From positions 1 to 33,143 of IMG/VR virus record IMGVR_UViG_3300009550_000035: a stretch of DNA of 33,143 nucleotides, one strand, 5' to 3'. The stretch is from a virus. The notes under the pieces are model-generated. The model was not told where the DNA came from. It saw only the letters and a list, made by a program, of their open reading frames with translations, and made no database searches. Made by a program: the position numbers and the translations under genes. Shown in pieces: positions 25,505 to 31,642 of the stretch (positions within the stretch are counted from its first letter, which is position 1; each line of letters opens with the position of its first letter).

Positions 25505-26989
25505 TTAGGTCGTTGGAGTAAACTCTCGACGCTTTAATTTTAATCTCATTCTAACTGGTCCTGGTTTGGTTAAAATCCATTCAACTCCAGTTATTACATA
25601 AAACCCAGTTAAGTATTCATTAACAATTCCATTTTCAGAACTTTGGTCATTTTCATCAGGATCACCGCTCCTTGTTTGTGGTGCCTCATCTCCTTCAATG
25701 TCATCATTAGACGGGGCTAATAAAGTATTTTTAATAGGGCTAGCAAATTCTAAAATTTGAACATATATTCTACTGTATCTTACAAGTGCAGGATTAACAG
25801 TATCTAATTCAATAACCATTCCCATTTTATTAATCTCAGAATTATTTTGGTAATTCTGAACTGTAGCATATTGAAACTCAGGATGAACATTATCACCTTG
25901 TGTTCCTAAATACTTATATTTAACTTGATCATTCCGTGGCCCTTCAACTTCACCTTCTATTACTCTACCTTTAGTAGCAGGTATCATACCAGGTGTATCA
26001 TTAGTTAAAGGATCTACAAATTCACTAATCCATTCTTTTGCTTCAAGATCCCAATACTGAGTATATCTTTTATATCCATTTGCTTTACTTATTTCTCCAC
26101 TCTTATTAACAAGTTCATGTTTAGAAATATATCTTGCACCACCTTGCATCTGTATCATATTACTTAAGTAATTAGGAAACTCATCTTCTTGCCCTTCGGA
26201 ACCTTCAGCTCCCATAGTATCTCCAGCATTTTGACTAAATGTTTGGCTAGCCTCTATTGCACCTTCCTGACTAAATAAACGATTAACATCAACCATAGTC
26301 AAATAGTAATAAGGATCAATATAAGATGTAAAGAATGTCTCGTCGCTTAAATAACTATTTGCTACAATATCCTGGATCCAAGTTTCTGTAGTATCATTAG
26401 GATTAGTCCAAGTCATAACATCTGCCGTCTCTTCAACATTAGATGCATAACCTAATTGTAATCTCTCTGCAATATTTAATAATGCATCCCAGCTAGTTAC
26501 TTCTTCTTCATATTCTACATTTTCAGTAAAAAGATTAGGTACATACATTCTACCTAAAACTAAATATTCACTAGCAGAAGCTCCACCTCCTCCACCTACA
26601 GGTTTACAATCTACAATTGTAAAATCTATTCTTATAGGCTTAAATGTAGTTTCATCACCTTGTGATCTAATATTAACTTGGATTAAGTCACCATCTTTAG
26701 GATAAAACCTTGATGTAAAAAATCCGTCTACATCAGCAAATTGAATTTTAATAGTTGGATAAAATGCATCATTTTTTAATGTGAATAAATTTAATCTATC
26801 CATCTGTACATCATATCCATTTATTCTAATATCTGGAACTACCTGAGAAAACTTAGAAGGTTTTTCTTTTATAGTCCCATCATCAGAATTAGTACTATCG
26901 CTTTCTACATCCAATATCTCCATCGGATCTAGTTCTATTGCTGGTTCTATAACCGTTAATATGTTTCTTTCAACTATACTTTCAGACAT
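25505..26989 (-). CDS. Baseplate hub protein, gp27-like
   Basis: It forms the ring joining the spike to the tail tube. At 494 aa it is longer than T4 gp27 (391). An acidic N-terminal stretch of about 45 residues precedes the core. The core has FYPTIKIQFADVDGFFTSRF and GDLIQVNIRSQGDETTFKPI, typical of the tube-like first domain of gp27/VgrG hubs. It then has SWDALLNIAERLQLGYASN and WIQDIVANSYLSDETFFTSY, the helical segment in which these proteins place an [LI]-x-x-[IL]-A-x-x-[LI]-G motif. A Gly run (VGGGGGAS) and a disordered acidic loop (DDIEGDEAPQTRSGDPDEND) are insertions. The last 35 residues form a final beta unit (TGFYVITGVEWILTKPGPVR). The gene lies between gp53-like and a tube-like gene, two genes upstream of the spike, and so fits a hub operon. 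Confidence 0.78.
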   Translation of the reverse strand: MSESIVERNILTVIEPAIELDPMEILDVESDSTNSDDGTIKEKPSKFSQVVPDIRINGYDVQMDRLNLFTLKNDAFYPTIKIQFADVDGFFTSRFYPKDGDLIQVNIRSQGDETTFKPIRIDFTIVDCKPVGGGGGASASEYLVLGRMYVPNLFTENVEYEEEVTSWDALLNIAERLQLGYASNVEETADVMTWTNPNDTTETWIQDIVANSYLSDETFFTSYIDPYYYLTMVDVNRLFSQEGAIEASQTFSQNAGDTMGAEGSEGQEDEFPNYLSNMIQMQGGARYISKHELVNKSGEISKANGYKRYTQYWDLEAKEWISEFVDPLTNDTPGMIPATKGRVIEGEVEGPRNDQVKYKYLGTQGDNVHPEFQYATVQNYQNNSEINKMGMVIELDTVNPALVRYSRIYVQILEFASPIKNTLLAPSNDDIEGDEAPQTRSGDPDENDQSSENGIVNEYLTGFYVITGVEWILTKPGPVRMRLKLKRREFTPTT

Positions 26990-26992
26990 ATC

Positions 26993-27538
26993 TTATGATT
27001 CAGTATTTGTACGATTCCTAGATGGTAAATTTGCTCCTAATTTAATTTTTCCTCCTTCATATATTTTAGCTTCTTGTCCTTGCTGTAACATATTCGGTGG
27101 AATAGGTGCCTTAACACCAGTCTTTTTTGTTTTAGCTTTTTGAATTAATCTCTGAACTCTAGCTTGATCTTTTTCACTTTGCTGTCCAGTATCTACATAT
27201 TGTGCTAATGTAGCACTTGGTCTTTCTGCTGGATTAGGTCTCTTATAAACTAAATCTAATTGATCTAATTTAGGAATAGCTAATATATCTCCTTCTTGAA
27301 TAACGAAAGGATTAAAAATATTGTTAACAACACATATAGCATCTACATATGCACCTGTTCCAAAATAAAGTTGTGATATTTTATCCATACGACCAACCTG
27401 GTCTTGTTGAACATAATGTAAAGCCTTAACACCAAGCTCTCTTCTGTATTTAAAAGAAGGTGCAGTTAAATCAAAATACTGCTGACCTGTTCTTTCATCA
27501 GTTAATTTATTCTTTAATGTAAGAGATTTAATATTCAT
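26993..27538 (-). CDS. Baseplate wedge protein, gp53-like with LysM-like fold
   Basis: The protein has 181 aa; T4 gp53 has 196 and contains a LysM-like domain. Residues about 49-90 read GRMDKISQLYFGTGAYVDAI, then CVVNNIFNPFVIQEGDILAIP, which matches the LysM pattern: a D-x-[IL]-[SA] helix, then a Trp/Tyr position, N-x-I, [NP]-x-x-[IV]-x-x-G-[DQ]-x-[IL]-x-[IV]-P. The preceding residues YFDLTAPSFKYRRELGVKAL fit an N-terminal strand. The C-terminal 80 residues are Lys/Gln/Pro-rich and probably extended. In T4 gp53 joins neighbouring wedges. It starts 14 nt after the 597-aa gene and ends 3 nt before the gp27-like start. The leader AAAGAAGT is only weakly SD-like. Confidence 0.75.
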   Translation of the reverse strand: MNIKSLTLKNKLTDERTGQQYFDLTAPSFKYRRELGVKALHYVQQDQVGRMDKISQLYFGTGAYVDAICVVNNIFNPFVIQEGDILAIPKLDQLDLVYKRPNPAERPSATLAQYVDTGQQSEKDQARVQRLIQKAKTKKTGVKAPIPPNMLQQGQEAKIYEGGKIKLGANLPSRNRTNTES

Positions 27539-27552
27539 ACTTCTTTATTCTT

Positions 27553-29346
27553 TTATGAGTCAATTAACATTTGCGTTAAGTTACTAACATATTCTCCAGT
27601 TGCAGATCCTTTTAAATTAGATGTTGCATTATCGTTACTTTTAATATTAGAAAGTTGTTCATTATTAAATGAATCTGCTGGTGGTTGATTTGTCGATGGT
27701 TGTAAACTACTCGTCCCAACATCTGGCATAGTTCCATAAACTGCAACTTCTTTACCGGCTAAATTTAATACATCATCCACGTTCTGAGCAGATGCATAAA
27801 TTCTACCTTGTCCTGCATTAAACATATTTTCAATATCACCCTTATCTCTAGGCTTACCATGTTTTAAATCTATTTCAAATTTAGCTTCCATTGGAAAATC
27901 ATCATAACCTAACCCTGCCCCTAACGACATGGTTGCATTATCACAAATCATATTACCCATCATTACAATTGGATTTAAAGGATTACCAACAGTTAAATGC
28001 CAATCACCAGTAGGTTCACCACTAATAAAAGCTTTAGTAGCAGTAGTACCTGTAGCTCCACCTACTTGGCTACCTAAAAAGCTACCAAGCATATTTCCTA
28101 ATAAAGTTTTTCCTACAGTCTTTAAACCATCAACAATACTATTGGCATCAAAATTACCATTAGCATCTCCAAACAAACCTTTCATACCAGTCTCAACATC
28201 ATTTACTACACTTCCCATATAACCTGAAAAATTACCATCTCTTAACATGCTAATATCTCCAAATTGACTAGCTACATAACCAGAACTTCCATAATATCTG
28301 TGGCCTCCACCAAAGAACTGAGCATTGTTAGTAGTCATCGTTAACATATTACTAATAATATCAATCATTGCAATTTTAGGATTAACATAACTTAAAGATT
28401 TAAGTTCATATTCAAATCTTATTTTCATATCATTTGAAAATTTCAAACCACGCTCACGAATATTTGTTTGGTTCACTACATTAACAGGACCTAAAACAAA
28501 GTTAGCATAAGTAGTACCTAACCTATCAGCTGTACTAGAACCTGCTCCATTTTGAGCTCTAAATTTTGCACCTGGTGAAACACCTTTGGATGCATCAGCA
28601 ACAGCTCTACCTATTCCACTAATTTTATTATAAAAAGGTTGTTGGGTATAACCTCCTCCACCACTACCAGTGTCTACTGATTCCATGTCAGCTGTCAATT
28701 CTTTATAATTTAAACCGAATGACATTTGTAAAAGATCTTCTAATTGATTACCAGCAGTTTCACCTAAATAGGTTATAGCAGTTACACCAGCTACTTGAGT
28801 ACCATCAGCTACAGTTCCTTCTTTATCTTTAACTTCATACTTATAAATGTTATCACCAACAGCAGTAGGAAACCTTCTAAGTGTAATTAAATGATTCACT
28901 GGAATTTTCTTGTAATATTTAGAATATAAAAAATCCGAAGGCTTATAGCCTATCTTAGGATAATTAGTATCAAAGTAATTTATGATTTTTGGTAATGAAA
29001 CATTGGTAGCATTTTTACCTCCCATCAAAGGATTATCAGCAGTATCTATATACTTATCTTGTTGAGCAGTTTCTAAATTTCCATAAAATCCTTGATAATT
29101 AAATAATGCATACCTATTAGCAATTGAAGAAGCAATTGGTGTTGTAGACATACCGTTAGCCACGGTTGCTGCATCTGGTAAAGCTGTACTTGTATAAAAA
29201 TTTCTACTATAAAGATCCGATACACCTTTAGCAAAACCTGTTGCTTCACCCCCAAAAGGACCAACTAAATTAGAATTAGAAGTATTTTCCTGAGGATACA
29301 TCGCGCTATTTAAGTCGCTTATTGCATTACTGAAATTAAAAGCCAT
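27553..29346 (-). CDS. Tail-tube/baseplate-junction protein (597 aa)
   Basis: The C-terminal part (about residues 445-517) has WHLTVGNPLNPIVMMGNM, then LGAGLGYDDFPMEAKFEIDL and KHGKPRDKGDIENMFNAGQG. This matches a pattern I associate with tube-fold baseplate proteins of T4-like and jumbo phages: W-x-[LV]-T-[IV]-G-N-P, [DG]-x-F-P-x-x, H-G-[KR]-P-R-D, and [ML]-F-N. Such proteins (gp54/gp48 position) cap the baseplate and nucleate the tube. The region before is Gly/Ala-rich (KGLFGDANGNFDANSIVDGL, LLGNMLGSFLGSQVGGATG). The N-terminal 130 residues look extended (ALPDAATVANGMSTT, GGEATGFAKGVSD). No catalytic residue was recognised. Upstream is a 25-nt gap with the AATATATAATAAAA motif, so this gene probably starts the central baseplate transcript. 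Confidence 0.75.
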   Translation of the reverse strand: MAFNFSNAISDLNSAMYPQENTSNSNLVGPFGGEATGFAKGVSDLYSRNFYTSTALPDAATVANGMSTTPIASSIANRYALFNYQGFYGNLETAQQDKYIDTADNPLMGGKNATNVSLPKIINYFDTNYPKIGYKPSDFLYSKYYKKIPVNHLITLRRFPTAVGDNIYKYEVKDKEGTVADGTQVAGVTAITYLGETAGNQLEDLLQMSFGLNYKELTADMESVDTGSGGGGYTQQPFYNKISGIGRAVADASKGVSPGAKFRAQNGAGSSTADRLGTTYANFVLGPVNVVNQTNIRERGLKFSNDMKIRFEYELKSLSYVNPKIAMIDIISNMLTMTTNNAQFFGGGHRYYGSSGYVASQFGDISMLRDGNFSGYMGSVVNDVETGMKGLFGDANGNFDANSIVDGLKTVGKTLLGNMLGSFLGSQVGGATGTTATKAFISGEPTGDWHLTVGNPLNPIVMMGNMICDNATMSLGAGLGYDDFPMEAKFEIDLKHGKPRDKGDIENMFNAGQGRIYASAQNVDDVLNLAGKEVAVYGTMPDVGTSSLQPSTNQPPADSFNNEQLSNIKSNDNATSNLKGSATGEYVSNLTQMLIDS

Positions 29347-29358
29347 AGATGAAGGTTA

Positions 29359-29374
29359 TTTTATTATATATTTA
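29359..29374 (-). promoter_or_regulatory. Motif copy before the 597-aa tube-junction gene
   Basis: Minus strand reads TAAATATATAATAAAA, ending 12 nt before the ATG at 29346 and starting inside the stop codon of the preceding gene. It would place a transcription start at the head of the central baseplate genes. Confidence 0.4.
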
Positions 29375-29935
29375 ACCTAAGCTGTTGAGGTACTTATCAA
29401 TGTTTAAGTTACCTTTTTCAAACTTATCAGCCCAGCCTTTTTTATATCTTGCATCAAATTCTCTAACGCTATCAATAGAGAGTGGACCTTTAAAAAATGG
29501 CCTAGCAGAAATTTCCCTAACTTCTTTTAAATTTTTAGATATCATATAAAGTTGAACCTTTTCAAATAATTCAGATAATCCAACTTTTGTTTTGGTACAC
29601 ATTACAGATTCTACAACAACATAAAATCTTTCTCTATCTTTTTCATTTAATCTTTTCTCTAAAGCATTAGCAGTTTTAAAGTCTTCTGCTTTTAAAATCA
29701 TTTTCCTTGCTCTATTTTCAAACATATGTCTAAAATTCATATCAAAGAAATGTTGTTTAAGAAATCTCATATTATCATAAAACTTAACAATACGAATTTG
29801 ATATAAAGGATTTACGGGATCCCATTTGGAATCTAAGATTTTACCTTTAACCGGGAGAAGTATATTAGGATTAGTATGAGATGCTAATAAGCAGTATACA
29901 TTTTGTCCTTTGTTAAATATCCTATGTGTTTTCAT
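29372..29935 (-). CDS. Basic protein of unknown function (187 aa)
   Basis: I do not recognise this protein. It is rich in Lys, Arg, Phe and Tyr. It begins MKTHRIFNKGQNVYCLLASH and has an SH3/KOW-like beginning (INLLPVKGKILDSKWDP-like turns, PLYQIRIVKFYD). A helical middle follows (NRARKMILKAEDFKTANALE) and the protein ends KGNLNIDKYLNSLG. It has no signal peptide or membrane helix. Its ATG overlaps the stop of the preceding gene by 4 nt (ATGA), so the two are coupled. It is the last of five small genes before the tube-junction gene. A chaperone or assembly factor for the baseplate would fit the position, but the sequence does not prove it. Confidence 0.6.
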   Translation of the reverse strand: MKTHRIFNKGQNVYCLLASHTNPNILLPVKGKILDSKWDPVNPLYQIRIVKFYDNMRFLKQHFFDMNFRHMFENRARKMILKAEDFKTANALEKRLNEKDRERFYVVVESVMCTKTKVGLSELFEKVQLYMISKNLKEVREISARPFFKGPLSIDSVREFDARYKKGWADKFEKGNLNIDKYLNSLG

Positions 29936-30321
29936 TCAAATTCTATTATGTCATCGAATAGCTCGGCAGTACCGTTGACAGTAATATCAGGTGAATGATA
30001 AATTTTGTAAGTAATAGGTTTGTCTGATAACGATTCAACATAAGATTGTATTCCGCCAACAGTTTCTTTATTAAGACTTCCTAAAACATAAAATATTGTT
30101 GTAGAAATATTACGACCTATTGCATTTTGTAACTGTCTCATTAAATAAGATGATACTACTGCATCAGATGGTTCATATTGATAAAAATCGTTTTTTGTAA
30201 GTTTGTTAAATATATCCATATAATTTATACACTCAATACTTCTAGGAACATTACCTAAAAATGTTTTGACACGAAGTGCATCATTAGAGTATATGAAATT
30301 AAATTCTATATGTTCTTCCAT
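29932..30321 (-). CDS. Acidic protein of unknown function (129 aa)
   Basis: No family is recognised. It opens MEEHIEFNFIYSNDALRVKT and ends VNGTAELFDDIIEFE. A middle helix-strand region reads VVSSYLMRQLQNAIGRNIS and TTIFYVLGSLNKETVGG. The alternation of beta strands and helices suggests a small globular alpha/beta protein. It overlaps the preceding gene by 16 nt and the following gene by 4 nt, so its translation probably depends on them. It is a candidate hub-assembly helper (T4 has gp26, gp28, gp51 and others near the hub genes), but this is only an analogy. Confidence 0.6.
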   Translation of the reverse strand: MEEHIEFNFIYSNDALRVKTFLGNVPRSIECINYMDIFNKLTKNDFYQYEPSDAVVSSYLMRQLQNAIGRNISTTIFYVLGSLNKETVGGIQSYVESLSDKPITYKIYHSPDITVNGTAELFDDIIEFE

Positions 30322-30635
30322 TCTTCTAATTTCTTAAGCTCACTCTTAAGTCTTTTTATTTTAAATTCAATATCCTTTTCTGTAGGTTCAAAGTGAGTAC
30401 CCCATTTTGTATCAATATCTAATACTGTTTTATCGAATTTACTACCGACCTCTAATCCGAGATCGTCGCATAAATCAAAAAAGAATCTTTTTATATAACT
30501 ATATTGATTCTTGTCATTTTCATTAACTTCATAAACATCAGTTGAGGTAAAGTGTTCTCTACCTCCACCATGATTGTCATCAATGACTTTTTTGATTACA
30601 CCATTTCTGGCTGGTTCTAAAACTATCTTAATCAT
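30306..30635 (-). CDS. Small protein of unknown function (109 aa)
   Basis: The protein is charged and starts MIKIVLEPARNGVIKKVIDD. It has a short Gly-rich turn (NHGGGREHF) and an aromatic acidic helix (YSYIKRFFFDLCDDLGLEVG). It ends with a coiled-coil-like basic helix (EFKIKRLKSELKKLEEWKNI). No motif is recognised. The ATG at 30635 directly follows the stop of the 128-aa gene at 30636 with no gap. The C-terminal helix overlaps the start of the next gene by 16 nt. It could be a small assembly or regulatory protein. Confidence 0.58.
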   Translation of the reverse strand: MIKIVLEPARNGVIKKVIDDNHGGGREHFTSTDVYEVNENDKNQYSYIKRFFFDLCDDLGLEVGSKFDKTVLDIDTKWGTHFEPTEKDIEFKIKRLKSELKKLEEWKNI

Positions 30636-31022
30636 TTATGATTTTCTTGAGTTTAATTTTTCCCTTAATTCTTTAAAGGTTTTTCTTGCTTCTTTTTTGT
30701 CTTTATGCCAAGTAGATTTATCTTTAATTGTAATAAGAGCTAATGCATCTCTTAACTTATCTATTTCTTTATCTGTATAACCTTCTTCTTTCCAATATGC
30801 TATCTTATCATTTTCTACTTGTTCTAATTTTGCATATATAGATTTTTCAGCAGCTTCAACATTTGCCTCATGTATCTCTTTGCCCTTTTCTCTAGTTTGT
30901 TTACAGATTTCTAACCATTCTTTAAATGGAAGTTTACCTTTCATTTTTAAAATTCCTTGGTATTTCATAGCCGCTCTTCTTTGGCGACGATTAGGTATAG
31001 TTTGATTTGCAGTCTCGCTCAT
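30636..31022 (-). CDS. Basic helical protein of unknown function (128 aa)
   Basis: The N-terminus has a strongly basic patch NRRQRRAAMKYQGILKMKGK. The rest is mostly charged helix (WLEICKQTREKGKEIHEANV; AAEKSIYAKLEQVENDKIAY; KEIDKLRDALALITIK; KEARKTFKELREKLNSRKS). The charge pattern suggests a nucleic-acid-binding, scaffolding or capsid-associated protein, but I cannot name a family. The ATG at 31022 has an A/T-rich leader with the recurrent motif at 31031-31045 ending 8 nt upstream, so it may start its own transcript. No membrane segment is seen. Confidence 0.6.
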   Translation of the reverse strand: MSETANQTIPNRRQRRAAMKYQGILKMKGKLPFKEWLEICKQTREKGKEIHEANVEAAEKSIYAKLEQVENDKIAYWKEEGYTDKEIDKLRDALALITIKDKSTWHKDKKEARKTFKELREKLNSRKS

Positions 31023-31030
31023 ATGATTAA

Positions 31031-31045
31031 TTTTATTATATATTA
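31031..31045 (-). promoter_or_regulatory. Motif copy before the basic 128-aa gene
   Basis: Minus strand reads TAATATATAATAAAA, ending 8 nt before the ATG at 31022. If it is a promoter, the mRNA would be almost leaderless. Confidence 0.38.
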
Positions 31046-31061
31046 CTAGCTATAAAGTGTG

Positions 31062-31592
31062 CTATTCTCCTTTGTACTTGCTCTCAATTAATGATTGTAC
31101 ACTGTTATGTAAACAGTCAGATATTTCATCTTCGGATAATTGATCTAAAATAAATGATTGTAGTATATTATTAACTTCATCTTTATCAAAAGAAGTACTC
31201 ATTAATTCATAAACATCTTTTTGTGGAATATTTACAGGAAATTCTAAAAGAAGCTTTACTTTGCTATTTTTCTTTTGCTTATTAAATAAAACTCTAATAG
31301 GTGAAATTTCTTTTTTAGGAATAGAATCATTTATAGGTGGTGCCGATACATTTAACGGATCTGTACCTAAAGCTTTTGTATTTACAAATTCACCAGCTAT
31401 GTCAGGATCTAATGGCTGCAGGAATTCATCTTTAAGATCTTTTGCTAATCTACCACCTTCATTAAAAGTAATCCATTTTGATCCTTCTTCTTTAATAGTT
31501 ACTACATTACCAGATTCATCTCCTTTAATCCATTGATAGTGTACCTTAGTTTCTACTTCTTCTGAAGTCTCCTTAATATTATCTTTTTGCAT
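31062..31592 (-). CDS. Acidic protein of unknown function (176 aa)
   Basis: No family is recognised. The N-terminal half is polar and Pro/Gly-containing (VHYQWIKGDESGNVVTIKEE; LQPLDPDIAGEFVNTKALGT; VSAPPINDSIPKKEISPIRV). The C-terminal half is a helical, acidic domain (VYELMSTSFDKDEVNNILQS; FILDQLSEDEISDCLHNSVQ). The layout looks like a flexible arm plus a small helical bundle, as in some phage scaffold, chaperone or head-tail accessory proteins. It follows the collagen-like fibre after a 50-nt gap that carries a motif copy at 31604-31619, and it precedes the basic 128-aa protein by 39 nt. The adjacent acidic and basic proteins may interact; this is speculation. Confidence 0.58.
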   Translation of the reverse strand: MQKDNIKETSEEVETKVHYQWIKGDESGNVVTIKEEGSKWITFNEGGRLAKDLKDEFLQPLDPDIAGEFVNTKALGTDPLNVSAPPINDSIPKKEISPIRVLFNKQKKNSKVKLLLEFPVNIPQKDVYELMSTSFDKDEVNNILQSFILDQLSEDEISDCLHNSVQSLIESKYKGE

Positions 31593-31603
31593 TTGTTGTC
31601 TAT

Positions 31604-31619
31604 TTATTATTATACATTA
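31604..31619 (-). promoter_or_regulatory. Motif variant before the acidic 176-aa gene
   Basis: Minus strand reads TAATGTATAATAATAA, ending 11 nt before the ATG at 31592. It is the most divergent of the six copies (G in place of A at one core position). Confidence 0.32.
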
Positions 31620-31642
31620 AATATAATAATTGTTTAAGATTC

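Noticed and set aside
26993-27538. A cell-wall-binding enzyme because of the LysM-like domain
   Set aside because: No catalytic domain is attached and the neighbours are baseplate genes; LysM-like folds are known in gp53-type wedge proteins.
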